The position numbers and the translations under genes were made by a program. A DNA stretch of 64,000 nt from Oscheius onirici (Eukaryota; Nematoda; Chromadorea; Rhabditida; Rhabditidae): positions 5,146,001-5,210,000 of the forward strand of contig OW051472.1 in the NCBI GenBank assembly GCA_932521025.1. Reading direction: 5' to 3'. The notes beneath the pieces were generated by a model. It ran no database searches and was not told the origin of the DNA. It saw only the letters and a list, made by a program, of their open reading frames with translations. This document shows positions 45,539-57,759 of the stretch, piece by piece. Each line of letters begins with the position of its first letter. The stretch's first letter is position 1.

Positions 45539-47954
45539 TTATGCATAAGACGACAAAGAAGTTTTGAATTTGACAAAAGCTTTGGGAAGAGTTTGATTAT
45601 TGTGGTAAGGGTACGAAAAAAAGGGTACGGCGAAGAAGTCGGCAAAACAAGCATACCTGCATAGACAGGTTCCGGCGGCAGCTGTGGCTGTGGAGGAGCA
45701 ACAGGCTGATTCATTTGTGGAGGCATCGATGGTGGATTGTGTACCTGAATAAAAGTTTTGCATTAAACTGTTGAAACTGACTAAAAAGGGCTTTTGTCCG
45801 GCGTTGATCTGATTCCTGGGCAGTCTCTGTTTCGCAGCTGCCAACTTTAGCTGCATCTCTTTCCCACGGACTACCGTTCGATGCATTTCTACCTAAAATT
45901 GATTAATTTATTGAAAATTGTAAATAAATTACGAGAGCCATCTGTTGCTCGGTCTGATCTCCGAATCGGACAAAGCCGAGACCGCGTGAACTGCCGTCCG
46001 GATTTCTGTAGACTTTTGCTCCTCTGCACGACTTGTATTTGTGACCAAAGACCTAAATTTAGACCTTTTTAAAGAGAGCCTAGAGCTGCTGTGCACATAA
46101 CAAATAGGATGGGAGCGACACAAAAAATGAACGAAAACGCCCTTTGCCCAAGTTTGTTACAATTCCTGGAGAAAGTTTGAGCTCGATGCGCACCAGCTTG
46201 GTAGCACCACTAGCTATAACCGGATTTTGACCTGCTGCTTATGTTTTGTCTTCAGTTTAACGTAAAAATAATGTTATAAACGATAAAGTCTGTTCAAAAA
46301 AAAAAGAACGCAACAGTAACCCATAAATGTTTCGCTTCGAGAACCACAAACCCCTGATTTTCAGGGTAAACTGCAACAAAACAAACCGATTTCTTGATTT
46401 TCTCAACGGTGAATTGGTGCGCTTCAGGGGTTTGCGATAGTCGAAAGCGACGACGGAATGGGCTCCTCTGAATCAGCGGCAAGTCGTCGGAAGGCCATAC
46501 ATGAGATGGGAAGACGATCTGAAGAAGGCCTCCGAGAGGATCGGGAGAATCTCGACGACGTGGATGCGACAGGCAAGAGAGGACGGCGAAGAGTGGATTC
46601 GAGCCATGGGAGCGGCAAGGGGCCTCATTTAGGAACCCCCTTGATACCGTCAATAAAAATGTAAATGTAAGGGGTTTGTGGTTCTCGAAGCGAAATATTT
46701 ATGGGTTACTGTTGCGTTCTTATTTTTGAACAGACTTTAAGTATAGTCTGTTCACAAAAAACAACCAAATCGCGGATGTTCGCGGGCAAAATGCCCGCGA
46801 ATTCAAACAGCTGAAAATTAGCTCGAGAATTTCCCTTCAGTTGAAATTTGCGGCTTTCGCTTGATATTTTCCGTATATTTTACCTCTTATCAACGTAATA
46901 ACGTAGCATACGTACCAGTCTTGAATCGAATAAAATTGTGAAAAATCTGGAGAAACTCTCGGGGGATGCATTATGTGAGCGATGTTGCTTTTTTCTGAAG
47001 TATTTCGCCTAATTTTTCAAGTATTTCGGCATCCTGAAGATTATATTTGACGCCGAGTTCGATAAACACATCTAGAACGTGAAAAAATAACGGAAAAGTG
47101 GTGAAAATCCCGATTTCATCCATTGCGCGCCAAAATATTTGAAGGGAGGGGGTGCCTGCTATAGTATTACAACAAATTTGTATGTTATTTTTCTTGAACA
47201 ATGTTGCTTTTTTCGTTGTTAGAAGAACACAATGGACGTAAAACTGCAGAAATTACCAAAAAACGATGCAAATAAAGTCCAGCAAAAGGCGAAAATTCAA
47301 TCTAGTTGTTTGAATTCGCGAGCAAAATGCCCGCGAACATCTGCGATTTGGTTGTTTTTTGTGAACAGACTCTAGCAATAGCTTAGAGAACAAAAAAAAA
47401 GAAATTACCTGATACAGATCCGCATCATCGATATCGAAACTGAGATTATTAACAAAGAGATTGTATTCGATTGAGGGAAGTCGCGGATCGTTCGCAAAGG
47501 ACAGATTGTAGCGAGTCGGCGGATTAGAGCTGTGCACTATCGTTCCATTGGCCGTCAACATAGCATGTCTGGCTGAATCGGAGTCGGCAAATTCTACGAA
47601 ACAGTAACCAGACGTCTGAAACTGCTTTTTGTAGAAAACTGTAACTTGTAGAACTAGTGTTAAAAAGCAAAAAAATCTTATACCCACGAAATCTTATGTA
47701 CGTTCCTGGACTGGTTTCACCCATTTTTTCAGTTTCAAGTGTTTCAAGACAACAAGCATGTTGTTGCTTCAGTAACGTAAAAAAGCACTCACAGCGCCAG
47801 TATGTTTATCGACGACCATCTTGACAGTATTCGGGTCGTGCCCAAGATGTTTAAACGACCGCGCCACAAAATCCGCATCCCAATCCTTATTCAGATCGCC
47901 CATCCAGAGTGTTCGATGCGAATCCAGTGGCGTGTTGTTAATTTGGACTTGCAT
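45539..47954 (-). CDS. TRNAU1AP: TRNAU1AP/SECp43-like protein with two RRM domains
   Basis: Minus-strand exons: 47954-47793 (HRTLWMGDLNKDWDADFVAR, RRM1 RNP2 = LWMGDL); a 27-nt exon at 47710-47684; about 47611-47404 (SGYCFVEFADSDSARHAM, RNP1; then YNLFVNNLSFDIDDADLY, RRM2 RNP2); about 46051-45935 (SSRGLGFVRFGDQTEQQMAL, RNP1 of RRM2); about 45894-45790; and a Pro/Gln-rich tail (PPQPQLPPEPVYA). The WMGDL opening and GYCFVEF, SLFV-type and GxGFVRF order match SECp43/Nam8-type proteins, which bind RNA and in animals associate with selenocysteine tRNA or U1 snRNP. The C-terminal exon end is uncertain. The 1.35-kb intron in RRM2 carries two inverted-repeat elements and an RTE fragment. It starts 330 bp downstream of the SEC16 stop, on the same strand. 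Confidence 0.82.
46286..46738. mobile_element. TIR element 1 (AAGTCTGTTC ends), in RRM2 intron
   Basis: About 68-bp inverted termini: left 46286-46353 and right about 46670-46738, both carrying GTCTGTTCAAAAA, AACGCAACAGTAACCCATAA and CGCTTCGAGAACCACAAACC on opposite strands. It is flanked by TA on each side. The interior contains an RTE C-terminal tail remnant (GRPYMRWEDDLKKASER, 46480-46630) rather than a transposase, so the element has captured or been hit by a retrotransposon piece. Confidence 0.85.
46744..47375. mobile_element. TIR element 2 (TAGTCTGTTCAC ends), directly next to element 1
   Basis: Left end TAGTCTGTTCACAAAAAACA and right end reading TTTTTTGTGAACAGACTCTA are inverted, and the next blocks (ACCAAATCGC.GATGTTCGCG, GGCAAAATGCCCGCGAA) are also repeated in inverted order at about 47300-47350. 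The interior, about 500 bp, has no credible ORF. Only a few bases separate it from element 1, and the two share the GTCTGTTCA terminal core although their subterminal sequences differ. Confidence 0.85.
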
Positions 47955-48285
47955 CTGGGATCTTCCCTCAAATTCTAATTCATTTATGTTAGAAAGTGAG
48001 CCGACAATGACAGCAAAAATTTTAAAAAATTGAATAAAAATATATTTACTACAAATCTACATAAAGGGAAATAAATAAGATATCATCACAAGGGACCAGT
48101 GGGGGACTAAAAAGACGAAGCAAAGACACCTATCACATAAAAGACAACGAGAGAAGAATCATAACCATAGAACACCCAGAGCCATTTTGAAGTTTTGGTG
48201 AAGAGGGAAATGGAGGAAAGAAGACACCGCGTAGAGAAGAAGACGTATCACAGATATCGTAAGTTGCCAACTTGTGGAGAGACGG

Positions 48286-51200
48286 TTATTGCATCTGTTG
48301 ATCGGCTCCATGTACTGTTGGATTTGAAGCTCCACTGAATGGATCTACTGCATCGGCGTCGTCGTCTGCAAAATGGTCTGTATTTTAAGATGTCAAGACC
48401 GCTGAGGGACCAATTGATTCGGTCCCGTCACGCTATTATTTGTATTTGAAGCAATTTTCATTTCGTTTTTACGGTTCAAACGATGTTCATTCGACTCAGC
48501 TTCAAAGGAGCCGAGCAACATGTGGTGATGCGGCTAGCAGTGAAACCGATCCGTAACGGTAAAAACAGAATTTGCGTGAATTTGTTAAGCCGCAGACGAA
48601 CTGTTAAAGTAATTTACCAGGCATTGTTGGTATAAAAGTGAACATGGGCACCGTTGGAGGCGCCATCTGTGGTACAACGTTAGCTGGTGCTGTTGCTGTT
48701 CCTCCCATTCCTCCCATCGAATTGACGTAACGCGATCCTCCGCCGCCTCGAGCAGATCTCAAACCGCCTTGGATGCCTCCAGTTGGTGCTGTTGACGAGG
48801 CTGTCGCTGCTGAAGGCATCGACGTGGGAGGTGGAGGAGCAGCCGTTTCTTCTTCCACTCCAGCTCCAATCCACTTGTTCTGTGTCGGATCCCAAACAAT
48901 CTGAAGTTCATTTTGTTTGTTGAAAAACTTGAACACAAACCTGTGGATTTCTGTCGTCCGGAAGTCTCATGTCGTCGCTGCCGGGCACGACGCTGCGCAC
49001 TTTGTTCACAAACGACCCCATCCAGCCCGTACTTTTACCGCTGCCAGACTTTTTCATGCCATTTTCATGCTGCTGTGACTTTTCATTTTGTGCTTGTTGT
49101 GGCTGAACCGACTGTTGCTGCTGTTTAGGCTGTGGCTGTTGTGCTCTCGTTGGTTCTGGCGATGGTTGCCATTCAGTCGAAACGGAACTCGTCGTCGGCT
49201 GTGCTTTTCGAACGGGAGACGCTTCAGGCGACGTTGTTTCAGCCGATTCTGTCGTCGCTGACTCGTAGTCATTGTGCTGCAGCTGCGCCTGATTATAGGC
49301 TTGTCCGTAGAGCTGCTGCTGCGTCTGGCACAACTGTTCTCCATAGCTCATTTGCTGAAATTACTCTTTTTAAGAAATCAAGCAGGGCACACCTGTCCCT
49401 GTTGACCAGAAAGGCTGTCCATTCGTGCACGAGGAGTCTGGAATTCAGAGAGGGGTGGAGACATCATATCGTGTTGCTGTTGAGCTATCGAATCTCGACG
49501 AAAGGAACTCGGAGAAGCTGTCGATCCACGTGGACTCATCTGAATCGGATCCTGTCGCTCGGCATGCCAATCTCGCGCCTCGACGGCAAGCGAGTCAGTC
49601 CTAGATCTGAATTTGCAGCGATTTAGAGAGAGAAAATGAAGTGTTTACCTGGACGAGATAGGATTCGTCTCGGGCTCTTGATACTGCGGCTCTGCCTGGA
49701 ATTGCTCTTGTGAGTTGACTGCTACCGTCTGCTGATATTCTTCTGCTTGAGGGACCTGATTACTTTGCGTCTGCTTTAAATTGACGATCATCTGTCTCAG
49801 ATTTTCAATCCAGGTCGTATCGGCAGCATCATCGGCGGCATACATTCGCAGGCTGAATCAACTTCAACGGTTTGGGACTCCAATGAATACTTACCTGTCG
49901 GCCAGATCAGCCAAAACTGTCAGTTCCAAGATGGAGAAGAGATGGTAGTAGTACCAGATCGAGGTGACGACAGACAACAAATATCTAAAGGCTTCGGCGT
50001 TGAAACTTCCAAATCCGGCCAAAAGTTGAGCATATTGCAGCCGCTTGCGTTGGAACTCGATAGAATTGCTCAGAGGACTGACAAAGGCAGCTGGAGCCGT
50101 CATTTTGATGGCATAGTCGAAAATTTCTGTGGCATGCAGATCCGTTAGCGAGAATCCAAAGCGACAACTTGTCGAATCCCATTCGTCGTCGGGCAGGCTG
50201 GCATGAATAAGTGACACATATTGACGAGAATCGGCATTGTCTTCCCTTAAAGTTTTTTTGCCTAATTTAGGTAGAAAAAAGACATACGTCGAAGCTGGCT
50301 TTTGAAAAACGTTTACTCCCTCGAAATTGGAAAGCAGCGAAACAGCCAGGAAACAAAAGTCGGCTGCCGCGTGGTATTCTCGTTTGGCCAAGGCGCAGCC
50401 CAGACGATAGACCGTCTCCTTGGCATGTTGCGTGTTCAGGTTGGCCAGCACGATGGCGGCATGTGATCTCCAGCTGCCCTCTTCGTCATTTGGAGGATTC
50501 GTCTACGAACATTTGGGTATACGAAAGGGGAAAAACCAACCAGAACAGGAGCCGGCTGTCCACTGGCTACGGCCACAAGAGTCATTACTGGATTGGACGT
50601 AGGACGGGTAGCGAGAAATTTGGCTTCGATATCGGCCAGTTTCTTCTCATTTCCGACAAAAATTCGCCTAACCAAAATCATGGCATCGGCATGCAGACCT
50701 GATTTCACAGCCCAATCAACAGCTTCCTATAATTTTGAGTAAGAGCTGGAAAAATAGAAACTCACATCAACATGGCCGCCAAGAAGGTAGGCAGTAAACA
50801 TTTCGTAGGCTTTTTGATCCGGCTGAATCGTGCGAATACTTTCCTGAGATGGCGTGGCACTCTTCTCCCGATGGTTCGACAAAGGCTTCTTGGCGCTCGG
50901 CGGGCCGACAGCAATCAACAGATTTGCAATATCCGGTCCAGTTACGCGCTAAACTGGATATTTAAAGAAAACCTACAAGAAAAAGTTACCCCTTGCTGCT
51001 TAACACACGTCTCGAGTAGTCTCCAAAGTAGCGTGCAGTCGACTACATCGCAGCTGTGCGGATTGGTCTTGGCCAGATCCGAGTGTTGAATTCGCATAAT
51101 CTGGTTCTGGATGTAGAGCAGGACGCTGTGAGACGGAGTCCGGTCATTTAGGAGCGGTCCTTTAAAGTTTTGAGCCGCATCGACGAGTCTCCGGCTGTGA

Positions 51201-54200
51201 TTATCATTGAGCAGAGTCTTCACATCATCGATGTAGACTACGGAGACAGAATGATCGGGAATCACTGTAATCTTCTTGCCTCCCGGTCCGAATTTAAGAA
51301 AAGCATGAGGAGTTCGGAACTTTTGGGGAGCTGAAACGAAAACTATAGTTAAGCAGCTGAAAGAAAAACTAACCTCGTTGGTCGATGCTGAGAATGTCAG
51401 AGGCTCTATCGTCGTCCTTCTCGTAGACACTGGCTCGATCGCTGAGTCTGAAATTGGCTCACTTTTTGCTGGTTTCCGATAGTAATTTTCCCAGGAAAAA
51501 AAGCCTATAAAAGGAAAGCAAAATAAAAATGACAGGAGTTCCCAAGGTTGTCTAAACTCACGCAAAGGGGGTCGATTTGGGTCGAACAAAAGGTGGATCA
51601 GAATACGATCTATTACGTTTTCAGCGTAAAACCTAACAAAAAGATGACTCACCCGTCGGCACTGTCTCTGTCGTCACTGAAGAGCTGCTTCTGACTAGCC
51701 TCGTAGGCCTTTAGCTGACGCTGCATATTCTTGGCCATGTATTCTTCCTTCATCGAGTTGCAAATCTTCCTCAAGGCGTTATCCTTCGTGTCTCCGTTGC
51801 AGATAAAGTTGTAGAATTCTCGCTTGAACATGTTTCGGAAGCCATCAACGCCGACCGGAGACAGCTTGTTGTAGACGACAGCAAAGAACAGATAGGCTAC
51901 TTTCTCGGCAGGTTCCAGGGTAGAGAAATTGCGAGGAACGCGGAACTTGCGGAACACACTTTCAGCCACTTTCTGAAAGTCTTATTTAGGACAGAATTCG
52001 AGTTTTTTACCGGTTCGAGGTTGATGAGACCGAGATTATAAATCTCGTCGGGACCAAAAATCGGCGGACGAGCATGACTGGCCATCGAATACGAAGAGAA
52101 AGAGTTGTTGGCGCCGCGAGGATGGCTCGGCATGTTGTAGTTCCTCATCTCGTCCTCGCTTTCTCCTTCCTCATCAACCACATCGTCTGACTCCTCGCTG
52201 AAACTCTCGTCTTCCTCATCTTCCGGACGTTGGCCGTAGACGTCGTAAGCCATCGTGGTTCCTCCATTGCGTTGGAATCTGAACAGCAATTTTAGGGGGT
52301 AAAAAGCAAAAGAGTATTACCTCTCCATGGAACGAGCATCGTACGTGGACTGCGGTCGAGGACGTTGGTACATCAGAGCCGCCTGCTGCTGGTAGTACTC
52401 GTTCGGATACTGCATTCCGCCGGTGCTTTGTCTGCCAGAATGACGGGCCATTTGCTGGTAGCTGAAATTTACTTACGTTTATTATGATCAAACAATTTCG
52501 AAGTTCATTTCGGCAATATTCAGGTGTTCAGCTTTTTTTATACAATTTCCGAATTAGAGGGGAACTGGACCGTTCTAAAAACATGGGAAATTTGCTCATT
52601 GTCAGTATATTTTTTTACATAAAAGATTTTTTTATTTTTTTTACACTTTTCCCTTGGCGCGGTGACAGGGCCTTTGATTGATCTTCGAACAATACAGTTT
52701 GGATATTTTTTTTGGTTCGAACATTTAATTTCATTTTGGTGCAAAAACGCTAGCAGGATGTGGTGTGTTCAATTCTGGACTAGATTAACGTCCTGTCGGA
52801 ATAAAGATGAAGGTTAAGACCATTCTGCAAAATTTTAGCCTTTCAATATACGATTTTCAACAAATTGAAATGTCTGCAGCGAAGGTTTCAACCCAAATAA
52901 AAAGAAACATACGGGTAGTACTGCGGATGAACGGGATAGCCACGGTTGTCATAGGCGTGTCGAGCATGATGATGATGATGACTGGGGTAGCCGCCATGAT
53001 GGTAAGCAGGCATATCATCGACAATGTCAGACTTGGCACGGCTTGGCGGACGATTTCGGGTCAGACGGCTACGTCGCGAAGCGTCGACAAAGTCCTCGCC
53101 GTAACCGGCTGCGCCATGAGTGTTGATATCCATCGACTCGTTCAGTGTGGGATCCGGCTGGGAAAAGTTGGACATGTTGCCTAGAGCTTCATATTTTTGA
53201 AAGAAAACACTAAAAAATACCTTTATCCATCATATTGTAGCTCGAATTGGAGATATCGGCTTTATTACGGGATCCAATTTGGATGGCAGAACGACGACCA
53301 CTAAAATTACACAACTTACAAAAAAAAAGAAATTTAAATGAGACCTCTTGACTTGAGGTACCAATTCGGCAGCCCAGAACATAGTAAGAAGCAACGAGAT
53401 CAAAAGCGACAGTTTTGAAACAATGAAGTTCAAACTTTTCGCTACTTTATTTTCGACAAGTCTTGACAAGTCAAAGAACTTACCCAGATTCTGAAAGCGG
53501 ATTTCCTCTGACGAGTTTTGGGGTCTCGACGCGCGATCTATCGAGACGATGCATAGATTCTGCGGCTGCAGTCCTCACATCAATGTACTTTTCGCGAACA
53601 CCTCGGTAGCGCTCCTGATAGCTGCTGCGGACTCCTCCCCGACTAAAAGCTACGGATCCCTGGAAATAAATCGATTGTTCGCGGACTCACGAATCACCTG
53701 GGTACTGTCGCTATGCTCTCCGTTTTGAGGTTGAATAAGCTGTATTCCGCTCCGAATGGACGATACCGAAGTCCGTCTTTCCACGACGACTCGTTCTACT
53801 TCTTGTATGGTATCATTAGGCGTGCTCGTGGCTTGAGCCTGCCCAATATGCTCCAGTTGAAGAGTATCCGGTGTAACTCTGGGCTCTTCCGCTTCGGGAG
53901 CACTTCTAAACTTCATACGTCAATAGGGAAAGAATTTCAAGGCATACAGATGACTCTGATCTTCTAGACGTGGAGATAATTCAGGTACTGATACAGCAGG
54001 AATTTCTTCCAGAGGAATAGCCGTTGATTGAGAGCTATTAGATTGAGCGGTGGTGACAATTTCTGGCCTAATTTCAGCTACAGGCTCCGGGAGTGGCACG
54101 GCAGCCTGGATCGGACGAGTTGGAGCAACTGTTCGGACGTTTGGCTTGACCTGTGTCTGACTGACGGGTCCTACACGAGCCACGGGATGTTCAATCTGAA

Positions 54201-55418
54201 AAAAATCTTGTGTGAACAGCAAGAATCAGCGTACCTCGGGATGATTCTTGATTATGGGAGCAACTTGAGCAATCGGTTGAATTTCAGCGTGTCTTTCAGT
54301 CTGATGTTCAATGCTGACAGTAGATTCACTGCTTGGATCAGAATGAACGGAAGGAATCGGCTCAGACTGAGTGCTCTCCACGGCAAACGGCGATTTCTGA
54401 AATTTTGAAGATTCACAGTAAAAAGTATGAAAATTTTACGGGTTTGCAAGTTAGGCAGGGGAGTCTCTTTTCACACACTACACATACCTCATGCACGGAT
54501 TCTCGCGGCGTTTGTTCCCAGTCATCCCACTCGTCCTCCTTCTTTTCCTCTTTCGAGTGCGTCGAGTTGAACGTATCTACGGAATACGTAGATTCCGGAG
54601 TGACCTGAGACGACTGTTTCGCTCCCTGATCGACCTGTTCGGCAGGCAGCGAGACGATGGGATGTTCCTGAACGGAATGTTGATCAGCTGTGCTCGGGAG
54701 AGCTGGTGAAGTCGCAGTGGTGGTGGGAAAATCGACAGATTCAAACTCCGGAATAGAGGAAAGAGAAGAGACCTGGGGCAGATGATATTTTTGTTGTTGT
54801 TCCTGCTGAGCAACCACATCATGGTATTGGTGATAGCCATAATTTTGGCCTGACTGGTAATATTGGCCATCTTGTCCCATGTATCCTTGATATTGCGAAT
54901 AATCCTGTCAATTCTCTATGTTGGCTAAAGAAGGGATACAACCACCGCCACCGCTACCTTCACCAGTTAGAGAAAGGGGAGAAAACGTCAATACAAACAA
55001 GTTAACAAGACAGAAACATACCTGAGAAACATGCTGTGTCTGGTTACTATTCAGTAATGGCGTGTGCTGAACAGGTGGAGGAAGTGAATAGGCACTGGGA
55101 GGAGGAATATGCTGAAGCCTACGTTTTAAGATAAAAAACGAATACAAACCTGATAGCTTTGGTCATAATTATTACTTTGAGCGGGTTGTGAGTATGGCTG
55201 CTGATAATTTTGAGGGACCTGGTTTGCTTGATCTTGACTCCAATAACTATTCTGCGGCTGGCCGAGATTTACATTCTGCCATGTTTCCGCCGAATTATGG
55301 CCTAAAAAGTGAGCGTGATAGCAAAACATAGTCGGAATGAAATACCTGCAGCTACATGATTTTGTGCCGACGGTTGGGGTTTCTTGTTTTGGACAGCCTG
55401 CTGCCAATATAATGACAT
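48286..55418 (-). CDS. SEC16: SEC16 homologue, COPII coat scaffold at ER exit sites
   Basis: This long minus-strand gene has about 15-20 exons. From the N terminus: DWMSLYWQQAVQNKKPQPSA (start 55418), then Gln/Pro/Ser/Tyr-rich disordered exons (55.3-53.9 kb) and Arg/Ser-rich and acidic exons (53.9-52.1 kb). The conserved central domain comes next (FGPGGKKITVIPDHSVSVVY; DCTLLWRLLETCVKQQG), then the helical ancestral coatomer element: GLHADAMILVRRIFVGNEKK, VLANLNTQHAKETVYRLG, YHAAADFCFLAVSLLSNFEG, DSTSCRFGFSLTDLHATEIF, IEFQRKRLQYAQLLAGFGSF. The C terminus is disordered, then WDPTQNKWIGAGVEE (the conserved Sec16 C-terminal motif), ending DPFSGASNPT...stop at 48286. SEC16 organises COPII assembly at the ER. 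Exon borders in the low-complexity parts are approximate. The downstream SECp43-like gene follows after 331 bp. Confidence 0.9.
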
Positions 55419-55938
55419 CCAGTCGTGGCCCAGTTTATCTAAAATCGGCTTTTAGTCAAAACCAGATGCTGAAGAAAAAAACGTTGAGTTAGTGAAAAAT
55501 AAACTTTGGGAAATCTGTAAAAGAAGTCTGTTTTCATCGAAAAATCGAGAAAAACGGCGTGCAATCGTGGCGAAAGGGTTTAATTAATTCCAGCAGGTAT
55601 ATTGATGTAGCGCCACGTCATCCAGCTAAATAACGGACTAAGAGCGATGTATTCGAGTGTTGCTTGTCAATAAGCACTTGTTCAACATTTGTATAACAAA
55701 ATTTGAGCAAAAACATGAAATAAAATTGGGTCAGAACAAACAGATCCGTTGGCGACCGCTCCGCAGACTGCTTACGCAGGCAATCTTACGGTAATTTTTG
55801 AATTGTAGGCTACGGTATACAGTGTTTTTTTTGTTCCGCAATTGCGTACATGCTCAATTTTCGACGGACTTCTAATTTCTGCAGCTTTATGCATTTGTCG
55901 TCTTTAGGCTGCCATTTTTTTATGAAAACGTTTTTCAG

Positions 55939-56557
55939 ATGAGCAATGTCAAAGGAACAAGCACACCACAGTCAAAAGCAGTAATTCCAAAACACGTTGT
56001 GGCCCAACTGGGAGAATTCAACAAGGCACTTGGAGAAGCTGAAAAAGCCCTCGAAAAAAATTTTGCTATAGATTTCGACCAGCATATTAAAAATGTAAGC
56101 CACAGTTTTGAATCTAAAGTCAGTCTTGCAGCGAACAGCTTCCGATATGACCCGAATCGACGTAATGTCCGTTTTTACACTCAGCTCATTAGGATGGGTC
56201 ATGGCTGCTATGAGAGGCGAGGACCCGGACGAAATTGCCGCTATCAGGACCGAATTGGTTCGTTTTGCTTCCGCTAGACTATGTGCCAAGCATTTTAGGC
56301 TAGAAGTAAAGATTATCACGACAGACTGAAAGAGCTGGACTCGCGAAAAACGGCTCCTCGTGTAAATGCAGTAGCAGCAAAGGTTTGTCTTTCTTTCTTG
56401 TATAATGTCTTACATTTGCTTTCAGAATTTTGTCCGGAACGCTCTTTGGGAAATTCCCGCGTCCGGAAACGATGACAGCGGAGTTGCGGATGTCAGTCAA
56501 TCAACAGAGGAGGACAAAACGGCATCTCCTCCCGAAGCTAAGAAAAAAAGAAATTAG
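55939..56557 (+). CDS. C1D: C1D/Rrp47 (Lrp1) exosome cofactor
   Basis: Four exons join in frame to 165 residues: 55939-56094, 56132-56257, 56299-56382, 56426-56557. The introns are 37, 41 and 43 nt. The Sas10/C1D domain is recognisable: an N-terminal helix (LGEFNKALGEAEKALEKNF), then RIDVMSVFTLSSLGWVMAAM (family pattern: V.AY.LNSL.W....GxxP), RLKELDSRKTAPRVNAVAAK and the signature FVRNALWEIP. A Lys-rich tail (PPEAKKKRN) is typical. C1D/Rrp47 binds Rrp6 and RNA and supports nuclear exosome processing of rRNA and snoRNA precursors. It is divergently placed from SEC16 with about 520 bp between the starts, which probably contains both promoters or trans-splice leaders. Confidence 0.9.
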
Positions 56558-56585
56558 CTCATCTGTTTGATCCAGTTTGTTGATT

Positions 56586-57336
56586 TATCAGTAACGTTTA
56601 TTAAATGGAATCGATACTTTTGCAAAATTTCATGAACAGCCGAATTTGTTCACACGTCACATCAGGATAAGTGATGCGAATCAGGGGACAATTGCCCTCG
56701 GCAAAGGTCAAAACATCGCGAATTCCGAAATTTGCTGCAGTCTGTTTCGTCTGATTGCACATAGCGCGAAGATCTTCTTGTCGGTAAGTTATGTTGTTGA
56801 CGGTGTCGTAAATCTCAGGCTATTTTAATTTTAGTAGTATTCAAAGCTCTTACGTTTGGTGTTGTAGTCGTCTGATTATATCGAGCACTTTTCTCCAGCA
56901 AATGCTATATTTCTCGTTACAAGTAATCGTGTATAACAACACCTGCATGTAGGACTTTCTTCCATTGAGAATTTTCGGCTTTTTCGTCTCTACAATCTCC
57001 TGGTCCGGCGGGATTGTCTGAAGCATAGATGGTGTCGTCGTCGCGACAATCTTCAGATGCTTCTTCCTTTTTGGCTTCCTTTTCAACGATTTTATGGGCT
57101 TCACGGAAAGTTTTCCTCTGTTCATTGGTAACTCGGACGGGGACCATAACTCTTCCTGAAAAGGATATAGAAACTGGGCGTTTATGTGAACTTACACTGA
57201 CTAATTCCTGGCTCAAGGTTGTTATGAATGATTGTTCCACGGGCAGTGCCAAAAGTATCAAGTAAGATCAATAAAAAAGACAACTTACTGACGAAATAAC
57301 TGCTACGAACAGGAAAATGATTACGAATAGTTTCAT
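56586..57336 (-). CDS. Small cysteine-containing secreted protein, family not recognised
   Basis: The minus-strand start at 57336 gives MKLFVIIFLFVAVISS, a classic signal peptide. The following exons encode RVMVPVRVTNEQRKTFREAH, a charged helix (KIVEKEAKKEEASEDC), ASDNPAGPGDC, ITCNEKYSICWRKVLDIIRR, and a last exon (EIYDTVNNITYRQEDLRAMC; GNCPLIRITYPDVTC; LFMKFCKSIDSI stop). Seven or more cysteines suggest disulphide bonds. The joint between the signal-peptide exon and the next one is not clean (a very short exon ending near 57215 is one solution), so the N-terminal region is provisional. It may be an excreted or body-fluid protein; I do not recognise a domain. Confidence 0.55.
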
Positions 57337-57561
57337 TGTCTAAATGTTTATAGATCCTTTTGCTGGAAGATAGGAATTTGAGCCTACAAGCTTCGGTTCG
57401 TTTTTTACCTTTTCAAAAGGAAAGTACCCAGAAGAAAATTACCCATTTGAATGGTAAATTTTGATGTCCAACCGACCTGACACTTGTTTTAGCTTCCCTA
57501 GAAAACGTATTTCTGTTGCGTTTCGGTTTTAAATTCAGTTCAGCTCGTTCTCAGCTAATTT

Positions 57562-57759
57562 TTGAAAATAAGTTTAGCCCTTCGATTGCAAAACAGGCTT
57601 GTAGTTGGACTGAAGGTAACAAAGGATTGCAAAGAAGAACTAAAGCTTCCAGAAAAAGAAAGAGTTAAGGTCAGTAAAAGTGTTGAAAGATCAGATATCG
57701 TGCCGACTGACCCAGATGACCAGCCCGTGTGCAAAAGAGAAACATTCGATCACAGCTAA
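57562..57759 (+). CDS. Hypothetical charged ORF or exon
   Basis: The open frame contains a Lys/Glu-rich segment (KVTKDCKEELKLPEKERVKV, then PTDPDDQPVCKRETFDHS, stop) with coding-like composition. No ATG is well placed and no partner exon was identified, so it may be a single exon of an unseen gene or a remnant. There is no recognisable family. Confidence 0.2.
   Translation: MKISLALRLQNRLVVGLKVTKDCKEELKLPEKERVKVSKSVERSDIVPTDPDDQPVCKRETFDHS

Noticed and set aside
52807-53184. Plus-strand ORF with Met-rich repeats in the SEC16 region
   Set aside because: Antisense of His-rich codons in a SEC16 exon.
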